Below, piece after piece: positions 35,469 to 47,255 of a stretch of DNA of 64,000 nt. The stretch is from NCBI GenBank assembly GCA_029721515.1, contig CM056553.1, forward strand, positions 10,061,849-10,125,848. The letters run 5' to 3'. The stretch comes from Synanceia verrucosa. Its lineage: Eukaryota > Chordata > Actinopteri > Perciformes > Synanceiidae. The position numbers and the translations under genes were made by a program. The notes below the pieces were generated by a model that saw only the letters and a list, made by a program, of their open reading frames with translations, did no database searches and was not told the origin of the DNA. The stretch's first letter is position 1. Every line of letters starts with the position of its first letter.

Positions 35469-38170
35469 AAAGTTCTCAAAAGTACTTGACCTTTAAAGAT
35501 CAGAGGAGGAGCTCCACTATGATGCATTACTATTTCCACTTAAATAAATGCACATCTTTTCAAAACACAATTTTACATTCACAGGAAACAACTTGGTTAG
35601 GTTTAGGAAAAAACATTTTGGTGAGTAGGTTAGTGACGTAGGATAGGTAACACATTGCAACTGTGTCCAAGAACAATGAAAAATAATCACTGAAAGATGT
35701 CTAAATACCGAAAAGACAAATCTACAAAACTTTCTGTAACGTTTTTGAAAAGAAAAACTTAATTTCAATGGTCAGCACTACACAGTTTCAACCTGTTACA
35801 GCTTGCTATGACAGGACTTGAGGTTTGACTCGTCCCTAAAGCCTCAGCTCAGCTTCAAAGTACAGCTTCTGCTAAGACTGGAGGCTGTGACATTGTCAAA
35901 TATGATACCCTGTTTTGGTGTAATCATCCAATCTCATTGGCCACAGGACAGTCTGTGAGTGCAAGTAAACCTCCCTCCACCAGAGAAAATAATATCTGCA
36001 GGATTTAGGGTTTGATTGGAGCCACAATTGATGCAGCTTTCACTGAAAGCATGAATCAGATCACACAAGGTTTGCATTTGATCTGGGTTGTTGGACTCCC
36101 AAAAATGTATTTCTGTTAAAGGATATGAGGCTGAGCTCTAATGAAATAAATCTAGCTGTGCTGCAATTTCAACTGTTTTTTACTCCGGCGAGCCCGAGAC
36201 ACTGAAGTCATAACATCAAAGCCACCGGCCTGCTGGTAACAGGCAACACCAGCTCACCAGGAGTCAAGCTCCCATGGCAGGACGCACAAACACAAGTGAA
36301 CATGGTCGGCTCCACGCTGCTCGCTTATCTCTGATCCGCCATCTCCCTTCCTGCGGTTTGGATCTGATGAAGCCCCCTACTTCAAAGTTTGTGTGTATTT
36401 GTGCACATACTGTATGTGCATATGTGTGTACGCGGACGTAATGGAAAGCACCTGCACTCGTTGAAGCGGGGAAATATTTTGTGTGAAACAATGAGGAGAC
36501 GTGGATGGATGAATGGACTGATGGAGAGACTGAAGGAATGAAAACGTGTAATTTGTTTCATCTGTAAAACAATTCTCGCAAAGCGTTTTTTTTTTTGTCA
36601 GCGTTTTGGAAAAAAATGATTCGGCTCAATGGAGGAGACGGATAAAGAAAGAGACATGGACCAGATGGGGGGGACTTCCTGAGGATGAGACAGGGAGATG
36701 AAGAGGTAGAAAGGTAAGATTGAAGATGTGGATGGAGGGATGGAAAGAGTGAGGAGTAAGGGATAAAGGAGGATGAAAGCGGGATCACAGTGATCAGATA
36801 AATCAAAAGAAAGAGGAAAATACAAAAGTAGGAAGAGAGGGAATAGGACAGAGAGGATTTCAAGCGTCTGAGAGGATTGAACACACAAGCCTGAGAGATG
36901 GACGGGAGGATGAGGAGGCTAGAGTACAGTGGGGAAAGTCAATGAGAGACAACCGAGGCAGATTTCAGAAGGAGTAAGTTCTCATGACGAAAGATTTAAG
37001 GGGTTTCAGAACAGTTTGAAACAGTTTGGATATAGCAGCACTCTTCCAGACTCATTTGTTATTCTTTGAATAGATTTAGCTTCAGTTTGGATACAGACTG
37101 GAAATATGGTGGAGATCAACTCTGCGTTTGGATGACTGATAGCAGAGTGGCTTTGTCTTTTTACTCTTACAGTTTTTTTTACACCTCAAATGACTGGACA
37201 CTGTTCTCAATGCACAAGTTTCTTATATAACAGAAAATATTGGTATTAAAAAAAAATTGTAAGGACCAGAATGGGGCAAATTACAAGTTTCTTTCACGGC
37301 AATCTGACCATCTGATGTGAGATGTTGAAGGAAAACTGTGATATTCTTAAACCTCTGTGTCAACATTAATTTCTGCAACTGGTCCAGTGTTGAGGAAGAA
37401 TGCTATCTGGCAAACTGGAAGCATCATTTACATCCTCTAAAACTGCAGCTCTTATTGTTTGTATAAGTGGAAAACATCCATGGTGGAAATATGTTATTGC
37501 GTTGGAATACAGAAATCATATTTGTTTTGTTTTTTTTGTTGTTTTTTAAAATGCAATATTATGGCTGAATATTTAGATGATTTAGAATATAGATGAGGTC
37601 TAAGTTTGCTGAACATATTTAAGCCAAAAATTACCTATATTTAGATTTAACAACAGGTTGATCATCAGTAAATGTAATGTACACTATGAGCTCATTGTGG
37701 TTCGACAGTGGCATTAGTATCCAAAATTTAAAAAAAAAAAAAATCTAAACAGATTTCATGGAGAAAAGATACCATGCTGGTATTCTGCTTATTAGAGTTT
37801 TATGATTCACTGAATAATTAATTTCATTCATAAATGAGCTGTGCACACCACAGGCAGCTGTGTTTGAAATTCCTAACAGCCACATATCAAGCAGATTCTA
37901 TGTCTAATAGATATTTAAGTTCATCATCACAGTTCAACATGGATTTTACCCTTCAGAAATATTGGATCATCACATCATATTATTTTCTCTGGTGGAGGGA
38001 GGTGTAACACTAATGTTTCTGTCAGAATTTTACTCTTATTATTCTATTCACCCTTAATTAGCTTCTAGTTTCTCCATCTTCCCTGCTTTCCCACACAGTC
38101 AAAGCTCCACCCACTCAAGCTGTCATGTTAATGGTTCATTTCTTGAATCAATCAATCTTTGGTGTTTCTC
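35469..38170. other. Non-coding interval with polypurine tract
   Basis: No gene is seen. A plus-strand polypurine stretch runs from about 36640 to 36870, and the minus-strand frames there (Ser/Leu/Pro/Phe-rich) are composition artefacts. A-runs occur at 37247 and 37729. The rest is A/T-rich and unique-looking. Confidence 0.55.
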
Positions 38171-38856
38171 TTTAAAAGTACAATATGTAAGAAGTTTATT
38201 TTAATTAATCATAAAATGGCCCTGATATGTCACCAGACATTAAGAAATCATGTTCATTTCAAATGCTTATATCACTGACAACAGTAGTCCAGCCAGGTTA
38301 TTCTCATTTCAAAAGCCAAGTTGCAGCCCTCAACTGATGATGTTGTCATGTTGTGTTTTGGTCTGATGTTCCACCCTCCACATATCTCCCAATCACCAAG
38401 TCAGTAGTGTTTCAGCATCAGGGTTGCCAGCTCTGCTCTAGTTACCACAGCTGCAGCTACGAAACCTAAAAGACCTCGTTGTGAATCCGAAATACGCCAT
38501 GACAAAGTCCGAAATAAAACAAGGATTTCTATAGGAGATGCCTTTGAAAGATGGAGAGGACTGAAAGCGGCTGGGCAGCAGCACCATCAATGCATACCCC
38601 CGGCCACCGCCTGGAAGCTCCGCTCTCTTTACCCTGTCTGTTCACAGCTCGCCTCCGACACATTTCACTCCTTCCAAGTGCCCATGATGATGCCCAATGT
38701 GGCTGTTTTTCATTCACTGTAACACTTTCTGTTCCTGTTGGATGCTGCAGCTGAGCTGGCAACCTCCAGTCAGGGGAGAGGGGAAACAGCTCGATAGTAA
38801 TTTGAAAGTGACTGCAGTACCAGTTTTGGCCACAATTCTACATACAGTTCCTTTAA
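38171..38856. mobile_element. Non-autonomous DNA-transposon-like element with internal open frame
   Basis: The left end TTTAAAAGTACAATATGTAA is loosely mirrored by the right end, which on the minus strand reads TTAAAGGAACTGTATGTAGA. The interior is more G/C-rich than the flanks. A plus-strand frame of 104 codons runs open from 38408 to the TAA at 38720 (see next entry). I recognise the 'aagtccgaaataaaacaagg' stretch as a phrase that recurs in teleost genomes, but cannot name the family. No target-site duplication is certain. Confidence 0.5.
38408..38722 (+). pseudogene. 104-codon open frame inside the 38.2-38.9 kb element
   Basis: The frame has no upstream ATG. It contains a basic stretch TKPKRPRCESEIRHDKVRNK (38459-38518) followed by TRISIGDAFERWRGLKAAG (38519-38575). 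The pattern basic region + R-[IV]-x-[IL]-G-x-A-F-x-R-W-R-x-L-K looks like a short DNA-binding or structural segment from a transposon-encoded protein that I associate with fish repeat ORFs. The C-terminal half (QQHHQCIPPATAWKL...) looks random. It may be a captured exon fragment or a truncated transposase-associated protein. I cannot assign a function. Confidence 0.35.
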
Positions 38857-40563
38857 TAGGTGTGATTCTGTCTTCAGATGACTCAGAAGTTCTATAAAAA
38901 AAAAATTAAACTGTCTCCACGACCATCTGCACCTCAACGCCTCTGGACAACCAGTCCTTGTATATTCATCGATCTATGTTTTTTTTGACAGATCACATTA
39001 TGGAGGTTTTGTTCCCATACCGGTGAATATTGTAATGCATTTAAACTCTGAATCGTTTCAGGTCCCTTGTTGGTCCCCAACAATCAAATTAACACCAGAG
39101 TGGGGAAACACTCCGTCACATGCTTGGATTTTAACCTTTTTAACAACAGGTCACAGGAAGGAAGGGCTTGTTTTTATTGGGTGGTGCTGATAGTCTGATC
39201 TTTGAATCTCACTTCCCAGAAGTTGATCAGTTTACTACCGAAATGATTCACACACAACTGGAAACGCTTTGTTGAATCTTTGCTGGCAAAAAACTCAAAC
39301 TCTCCTGTGTGTTATCTGCATTTACAGCTACATTACTACTGAATATCTCAGGAGTTAAATAGTTTATAATATTTAAAATAACAGATTTGTGTTTCCAGAC
39401 TGCAAATATTGCTTCTCAATGTGCATGTTATTAAGAAACGAAAGCTGCGTAATAACAGAGCCTCTTCTTCTCGTGCCAAAACAAGATGACTGATACCATT
39501 AAACATCAATAGACGTCTGTGAGTCACAGACTCAATTAATGGAAGTGATGAAACGCTCGCACATGCAAACAGTGTTTTCCTGAGGGTTGTTGGGATGTTT
39601 GCTTTAGAGAAAGAGCGTGAAAGACAGGCAGGATGTAGAAATGTAATCCAAAAGTGAGGGGGAAAAGCTAAAATAACGAGTGTTCATTTGACAGAGCAGG
39701 AGAAAGCCCCTTTTCAAAGCGTCTTACTAGATTTCACTGTACTTTGCTTTCATAAGCCAGGAGTTTGGGACAAAATTATATGTTTCAGAGCACTGTTAGC
39801 AAAAAATTCTGCCTCGAGTTGCAAAAGCAAAGACATTTGTCTCAAATGTGGAGTGGTTGGCTATTCATTTTGAGCAGAGACGCGTGTAATTTAGTGCTTT
39901 CCCGAGCACAATGTAAACTAAATTATGGGTTGTAATACAATGCATGGCTTACATTGATAACAAGGCCACTCAGCTACAAGGGAAAGAGTCAGAGGGTTGG
40001 CCCATGTCCATGTGGGAGCAGTCGTTGTATGCACACACTTCACTGTCAAGTTTAAGATGACACCGTAAACTTTGCTCTGAAAGTCAATGAAGGTCGGACC
40101 CAGTGATAATCTTTGGATTAGTTCACAGGAGAGAGCAGAGAGAGTCTTTACAGTCTCAACTAAACATTGGTTTGAATTATTTCAGCTCAGAGCAGAGACG
40201 GGAAAGAGAGGTTTACGTTGCCTTGCCCAGGCCCTCGATTTCCTTTCCCAGGATATTAATGAGGAAATGACACACACTTGTAAAGAAAGAAAGAAGGAAA
40301 GAAAGAGGGTGAAGAGGGAGGAAAAGAAGGAGTGAGGGATGTAGGTTTCAGGGGGATGAGGGCTGGTGATTAATCTCGCTTTGAGTCGACTCCACCGGGA
40401 ATTCCATCAAAAGCACGGAGAAAAGGGATTTAAATTGCTGCTCCCTCCATGTTTCCCAAAACGCTTACCTACCTCCACCCACCCCGCCACCGTCACCACT
40501 CCACCATCACTTCCCCTTTCCTCCGCCGTCCTGGTGGGGGGGGTCACTCTGGAATCCGGCTGG

Positions 40564-40566
<3 letters not shown>
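38857..40566. other. Non-coding interval, no gene seen
   Basis: A/T-rich sequence. A short polypurine run (gaaagaaagaaggaaagaaa g) lies at about 40283-40335. Open frames at 40087-40335 and 40366-40638 have no domain; the second is partly (HT)n from the following CA array. Confidence 0.55.

Positions 40567-40608
<42 letters not shown>
40567..40608. repeat. (CA)n microsatellite
   Basis: An uninterrupted CA run of about 21 units. Confidence 0.98.
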
Positions 40609-40611
<3 letters not shown>

Positions 40612-42115
40612 CCAGAATTGCTTTCAGATGTGAGGTGAAAGCGAAGCTAGGTGTGTGCTCAAAATGCCACCTCACCCCTCTGCGGCCCGACTGGAGCTCC
40701 TCATTTCAGTGTTTTAACGTGTGTTTATCTTGCTGTCACATGTGTCCGTGTGCTGAAACCCCCAGCTGTATTCAGTTATGGTCTATTGCAGCGTCCCGGT
40801 TGAACCAAGCCATCCGTCCCGCTCAGCGTGTTGATAGCCTAACACAAAGGACTGACCTTTTTTGTGGCCGTTAGATCCGTCTGCGTGGATTAAACTGCCA
40901 CATCTGGTGGATGTGTTTCATCCTGACTGTCAGAGTGGAGGCTGGAGACCCATCAGAGGTGCTTGAAGTTAAACCCTGCGGTCCCCCAATAAAAATGAAG
41001 AATATAGTTTTATTTCATAGTTATTTCACCTACCAGTCAATCAGAGAGTGTGCTAACTGTGCCACACTGCTATACTGTATGGACTGTTGATTTGCCCAAT
41101 GTGCCACTCCATTTAAAATGTGCAGACCTCCTACTTCCCTGAATGCCATTTAGCTGTTAAATACCCTCGATACGAGATATTCAAAGCACCCAGGAGTGAT
41201 TTTAAAAGGGTTTGCCCATCAAGATGAAACCACTTCATAATATCATGCATTTCTGTGTTTCTGGAGGAGCTTTCTAATGTCTGAGAAATACCTGATGATG
41301 TCAGCAGGGTTATTTCACCTTGGGCAAACACAAACTTGACCATTTCACAAATAACAGACGTTTAATAAGATGGGCTAAACTAGTAGTATTCTCATTTGGG
41401 TCCGGAGTTGTCCAAAACTTGAGAAAATTTAATCTGTAAACAGACTCTACTTCCGGTGAGTTTGCTAAGGACCCCTGGTGCCTACCTATGTGGCCTTCAC
41501 ATTCCCTGAACTAAAATACTGATTTGCGATGTTGTCAAATACGCATAAATGCTCTGGTCAAGTTTGTGTCATTTACTGGCTGCATTTCTGTGCCCGCTTC
41601 ACTCCTGTTAAATGGATATCATCAAATCCAAATATCGTGAGAAAGACTCCAAATGACTCCAAGGTGAAATGGGTGAGTAAATGATAGTATTTTATCCCAG
41701 AAATAAGGTCCAATTTGTGAAACAAAAAATGAAACTTCCACTTTAAAAGGCTGTGTTACAATGTGGTACACAGAGCTTTAAAATGTGGGATAGGCAGCGG
41801 TTATACTTTCTGCAAGCTAGACACTCGGACATGAGCTGATGAGGATTCCTGATGAGCAAACTGATATTGTCAAAGCTCCTCAATGTTTCATCGTCCATGT
41901 AGTGTAGTTAGAAAATATTGGATAAGCATGAGCAGGTGAAAACCTGCCGAACAGGACTCTGGTCACGCACATACTCAAGACTGCAAGAGTCTTGAGTATG
42001 TCCACTGTCCACTTACATGCAGCCATGACAGTGGACAGTGGATGTTGGACCTCCAGTGAGTCTGGTTTAAAAGCTCTGGAGAAGAGGAAGCCCACTCCTC
42101 TATCCACTGTGACTT
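40609..42115. other. Non-coding interval holding paired hairpins
   Basis: No gene is seen. The only structured piece is the double hairpin at 41969-42042, listed separately. Minus-strand open frames at 41880-42217 overlap that structure but show no domain. Confidence 0.55.
41969..42042. repeat. Two adjacent perfect inverted repeats (double hairpin)
   Basis: First stem: ACATACTCAAGACT (41969-41982), 5-nt loop GCAAG, then AGTCTTGAGTATGT (41988-42001): 14 perfect pairs. Second stem: TCCACTGTCCAC (42001-42012), 18-nt loop, then GTGGACAGTGGA (42031-42042): 12 perfect pairs. The stems share base 42001. Perfect complementarity in otherwise unremarkable sequence suggests a recent event or selection. 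It could be a young fold-back insertion scar, a small hairpin RNA source or a replication-slippage product. Confidence 0.8.
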
Positions 42116-42119
42116 AAAA

Positions 42120-43145
42120 TGGCTTCCCCTTCTCACTGTTAGAACTCGGACAAGACATGAAAGACCCCAACTGCACGACTCAAGAAGTACAAAAATAAGT
42201 GTTTTTATTTCAATCACTATAAACCAAAGGGAAAAAAAAACACTTGACTGGCAAGAAAATGGAAAATTACTACAAAGACTATCTATAAAACATGGCTATG
42301 AAAATTACAAAAAGAAAAATCACTTCATAAGGAAGGAAAAGGTAAGAAAGGGAACTAAAGCTACAAACAAAAGACTCTCACAAAAGGTGAGGAAACTACG
42401 GTAGCAGATCAAAAACAAACAAACCCTGACTCTACAAAGCACAAACCACTAACTGGCTCAACCAGTAACAAACAAAACAGCTCACACTTAGCACAGACAA
42501 AAGCAGACTTAACATGAACAGTGACATAGACTTGGACTTTGGAGGCTGGCTGACTCAGCAGAGCTTAATACAGTGATTTTTATCAATACACTGATTTTTA
42601 TTCAGGACCAGGGCTGAGTTTGGGGTAATACACTTTGAATACAATATTGTTGGACATCTGAGACCTAAATAAAATTGCAGAAAAAGTGTAGAATATGGGA
42701 AAACAATTTATTGCGAGGACAAAATGCTCTCCTGTCTGCCCCTCTCTCGTCTCAAATACTTGGCTTTTGGCTTATTTTGGTCCACTTGTTTTATTGTCCC
42801 ATCATTAGCTCAGCTGTCCCTCATTATTCACTCATTCATTGTGTTTTTAGTCAGTGTGCTCCTTTTTGTGTGCTAGAGTGTTTTAGCTTTTCCTAGTTAG
42901 CGCCTCGTTTTCTTGAGTATTCATAGTGTGATTTAGACTTTTTTTTCTGTGTATTTTTACCTGTTGCCTAAAAAACAAATGATTTCAATCGCAGATTTTC
43001 ACACGATGCCACTTTATATAATATTCAAGCAATTACAAACAGAAACAAGGGACTATGACTCTGCTGGCTGTGTTAACTGTGCTGCCGTGTTTAAAAGTAA
43101 ATTGTCTGTAAGGGTTCCCAGATCAAATAAAGTTTGTTAAATAAA
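42120..43145. repeat. Possible degraded retroelement, strand-biased
   Basis: 42120-42530 is strikingly A/C-rich on the plus strand (many 'acaaacaaaac' and 'caaaacaaac' words) and contains 'cccaactgcacgactcaaga agtac'. 42815-43140 is T-rich and ends 'caaataaagtttgttaaata aatgc', which resembles a polyadenylation region. The two halves could be the ends of one element facing each other, but no clear terminal repeats or coding pieces are visible. Tentative. Confidence 0.25.
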
Positions 43146-46100
43146 TGCGTTCCCTTGGCCTGTAGCAGCACCTTTACTCTGCTTTAATAATAGTACATAG
43201 AGTGCATTCTGGTCCTCAGACATTAAGCTTTCCACAGAAGCAGAGTGATTCCTAATGAAAGGGTGGTGTCAGGTTCAGTGTCCTTCTCAGGTGTTTTTGT
43301 ATCTGTGGAGTTGTGTTAATAGCCAACAGTGTCTGACCACACAGGTGTGTTCAGACTGGGAATACATATTAACCCTTTCAGCACGCTTTATTTCAGTGGA
43401 CTAAAACAGTTCCTGTTTAACTTAAAGTCCCATCAATCTCATATTCACCTGAACTTCCCCCTTTACTTTCCCCTTACATCAACCAGGATCAAAGTACAGA
43501 GGTTAGAGGAGGGGGTCTTTAAGTGGAGATAAGATGGGGGTGTTTGATTTCGACCACAGCTAGAGGTCTGCCTGTCATGTCATGGATAGATGACTTCTCT
43601 CTGATGAAACCAGTGCGCAGTAGAAACCTGCCTCCCCTGTGGCATCATATGGCCTTGGTTAGAGATAAGGGACATTTTAAGTGAACATTTGCCTATAGAT
43701 AGATCTTAAAGGCCTGCTGTTTTGTTTATATGAAAATAACATGCAACTTTGTGTTTTCTCCTTCAATGAAACAGCACAAAGCAAGCACATATTCTGGTGA
43801 TAATGTGATGGTGATAAGATAAATAATCACATTTAAATTCTATATTCCAGACTGAAATAGTTCCTGGTCCAAAGAAAAGCTCATGAAATATAGTTTTGTC
43901 AGTCAATAAAACAACACCAGCAGACGCCCACACACACATAGCATCATATGGTCCTTATTAAAGATATTTTCATGCTCTAAACTACAAAAAACACCGTTTA
44001 CAATGTAGCACGTTATTGTTTTGTCATCTGTGTATTGGGAGGGCAGCCACAGGTTAACATCTTTACTGTTGATGTTTGCAGGAACAGAGTGTAAGTGATG
44101 GCATTTCCATGTCCAAACATAAATCAGAGAAGCACAGGGAAAGTAATAGTGTTTATGTGTGTAAAACACTGCTTATGTATAACTCAGTGAGATAGAAATT
44201 TCTGATAATGTGTGGATTGGTAACTGCAGATGAGGATCTTGTTTTTTCCTGAGGCTTTATGTCAACAAATCTTTATCATGCTTTACTGCAGAAGAAAACT
44301 TTAGAATGTTTTTTCTTTTCTGCTACCTGATGAATTCTGCAAAAATCAGACACTTAAAGAGACAGTAACACATACCATTGATGATAGAGACAGAAAAATA
44401 CATTCCCATCATGTCATCATTTAATGTTTTATTAAATATTAAGCTTGGATGAAACTTTGATTAGTAGTAGTAAAGATGAATATTATTTTTTGTTTTGAAA
44501 GGCAAGCTAACATGAAGGCTGAAGGAGTAACGAAATATACCGGCTGTTTTGCGTCGGCAAACCATTGCCATTGTCAAACCATACGTGTGACAGATTGCCT
44601 TATTATGAGATTACACCTCTTGGACTTCACTGTTGGTACTTCATAAAAATAATCCACACATTAATAACATGTGACTGCTGAACATGAGTCTGACAAAAAA
44701 AGTTATCTTAATAACATCTCCATGGTGTGGGTGAATATATGGAAATAAACTGATTAAAGATTACTAAATGTTAAACAGAATACCGTATGAAGTGAAATGG
44801 TTTTACACAGCTTTTCAGTGCTGTGGGAAAGTAGAGAAAAACTGTATGGAGACAAAAACTCATTATGGGCTTGTCTCATGTGTGGCAAAAACCACCGGGT
44901 AGGAACATATTACTTTGCTTTGTGTATAATGGAAAGCGCATGTAGAAAACAATGTGGGAAAAAACACACAGACAATTGATATTCTTGCAAATAAACTCGG
45001 TGTGTTATCGGCTGCATGGAAATGATAGCCGACGTTTTGTTTTCTCCTCCATGAAAAACAGAGAGAGCAATGTTTACAGACACCATGTCGGAAACTGAAT
45101 GTAAACAGGGAGACGGCGCAGGAAGAAGCGATGTGGCGGCACATTTAATTAAATACAGCCACGGGAGATGAACATAAGACATCATGAGGCCAAGTCGGAT
45201 GTCATAACAAGTCTTTATAATCAGATCTCCTAAGTCACAATGACAGGGGGTTAGCAGAGTAGGATGCTTAACCCTTCACTGACCAAACATGATGCACAGC
45301 AAAGGGCTAAAAGCCTTATTATCGATCCTAGTTATGCTTTAATTTCTGAATTACAAGTGTGAAAATCTGCAACAGCTGCACTTTGTTTACTTTTGATCCC
45401 AAAATCTAAAATCTCCACGATCAGGCGTCATGAAAAAGTCAAGCGTGACTCTAAACACATCAGGTTGTTGTTGAGCGCGCTCCTCTGTGTTTCAGGTATG
45501 CTTCTAGTTAGCAGACAACAAGAGTGTCAGATCATAATCAACGCAACACCTGCTGGGACTACCCAGAAGCCTCTGCTCATATGGGTCGCATTACCGGTCT
45601 CTCTAATTGGCTGGCTCCCCTGTGAGAGCTCAAACTCACTGCGCTGTGATTGGTGGAGCTGCGGTGGTGTTTTTTTTTGTGAGTGTGAAACTGCGAATCT
45701 GTGAAAAGTGCAGCAGCATGGGTGGAAATATAGTTAAGATATGATCAAAATGAATAGAAAACTGCTCCGAAATCTATATGTGCTGCCGTGGAAAGTGGGA
45801 AGAGGTGGCATCATGCAGGAAAAGCGTTCTTTCTGTTTAATGCATGAACTCCAGGCCACTTCCTTAAGGCTGCAGCCATTAGCTTGTGGGTTCATAAAAT
45901 GCAAAATGTTGCTCCATCACTTGTTTTCAGAATGATATTACACGCCGGGAGGATGTCTGTGTTGCGTTGTCTGTAATTTAGCCGCCCTGCCAGCCTCCTC
46001 GGATCCTCAGGGAAACATTGTCTTCAGCCCTCAAACAATACAAAACCCTTCTGGAGCATATTTTACAACCACAGTGTCATGAGCATGCAACAATGCCAGA

Positions 46101-46252
46101 ACACATGGAGCGAGAAAAGATAAAATATGCATGTTTTTCATGCACACACAAATAAAAAGTCAATAAAAGTGTTTAGGATGCTCAGGAGAGCAGAGTTTTA
46201 AAACTTTCTTCCTGTTTTCACTCCTGGATACACAACACTTACTATCATTCTG

Positions 46253-46254
<2 letters not shown>
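43146..46254. other. Non-coding interval, no gene seen
   Basis: A/T-rich with no repeats I can name. Near 45.55-45.66 kb a G/C-richer patch carries two inverted CCAAT words (CTAATTGGCTGG, GTGATTGGTGG) and 'gggactacccagaagcc', a partial SBS-like motif. Open frames at 44863-45185 and 45393-45704 lack domains. Confidence 0.5.

Positions 46255-46283
<29 letters not shown>
46255..46283. repeat. (GT)n microsatellite
   Basis: A GT run of about 14 units. Confidence 0.97.
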
Positions 46284-46284
<1 letters not shown>

Positions 46285-46872
46285 CCCAATACTCCATCAG
46301 TCCATGTGGGTCTGAAGCACAATTAACGACCTCTGTTTTCTGGTAGCCGGCAGCCAAGGTGGAATGGTTCGAGTTAGGAGTAGAAATGGCGTGAAAAGAA
46401 AGCTAAAAAAAAAAAAAGAGCTAAATGCATTCTGGCTCCACGGTCGTCTCCTGTGACAGCGGCGGCTGGAGCTCCTCTAAGCCTCATTTCCACCCGGCTT
46501 ACTCACTGAATTTAATGCAACACTTTTGGAATGAAGGGACTCTTTTTTTGCCTCACCTGCTTGAACTTTATTTTACTTGCCACATTTTGACATCAGAGGA
46601 AGCACAGAAGCCGTTATGGCTCTTATTATTGATGCAGCAGTCTGGTGATCAGAATGTAGCAACCAACCAGGTCTGACAGGAGGGCTTAAACTGTAAATAT
46701 GATATATTATATTATATGTTAAATATCATATATATATATACTTCTTTATGTACTGGAAATGAAACACTTTAAGTGAGGAAATGAAGCAAAATCAAGTTTC
46801 AAATAATGTAAAAAAAAAACATGATTTTCACAAGATATTATGATGAAGGAAATTAAGTGGTATTATTATTAT
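46284..46872. other. Non-coding interval, no gene seen
   Basis: A/T-rich with a TA/TATAT cluster at 46700-46740 (atatattatattatatg, catatatatata) and an (ATT)n run entering the next element. The frame at 46425-46676 shows no domain. Confidence 0.55.
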
Positions 46873-47255
46873 TACCTCCACCAAGGAGGTTATGTTTGTG
46901 TTTGTGTTTGTTGGTTTGTCAGTTTGCAAAATAACTCAAAAAGTTATGGACAGATTTTGACAAAATTTCAGGGTTGGTCCGAAGTGGCCTAACTTAAAAC
47001 TGATTCATTTTTGGTGGTGATCGGATCCGATTCAACATCACCACCAAAAATGAATCAGTTTTAAATCAGTTTTCAGCCAATCCTGAAAATTTTGTCAAAA
47101 TATGTCCATAACTTTTTGAGTTATTTTGCAAACCGACAAACCAACAAACAAGCATCGTGAAAACATAACCTCCTTGGTGGCGGGGGTAACTTTACATAAT
47201 AAAAAGTCGCCGCCGCCTTGGCAGAGGTCTGCGCTCTCTGAGTGCTTTTCTAGTT
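46873..47255. mobile_element. Fold-back MITE, copy 2 (inverted relative to copy 1)
   Basis: It has the same arms as at 26350-26732 but in the opposite orientation: acctccaccaaggaggttat ... ataactcaaaaagttatgga cag...gacaaaatttc, then aaaattttgtcaaaatatgt ccataactttttgag, ending cttggcagaggtctgcgctc tctgagtgcttttctag. The asymmetric leader (gctctctgagtgcttttcta g) lies at the right end here. Two copies of the phrase 'accaccaaaaatgaatcagt ttta' (one inverted) sit at the hinge. The (ATT)n run just before it (46860-46873) may be the target. Confidence 0.85.

Noticed and set aside
38857..38960. Polyadenylation-like word and A-run near 38896-38910 as a gene end
   Set aside because: There is no upstream gene. 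A/T-rich chance occurrence next to the repeat element is more likely.
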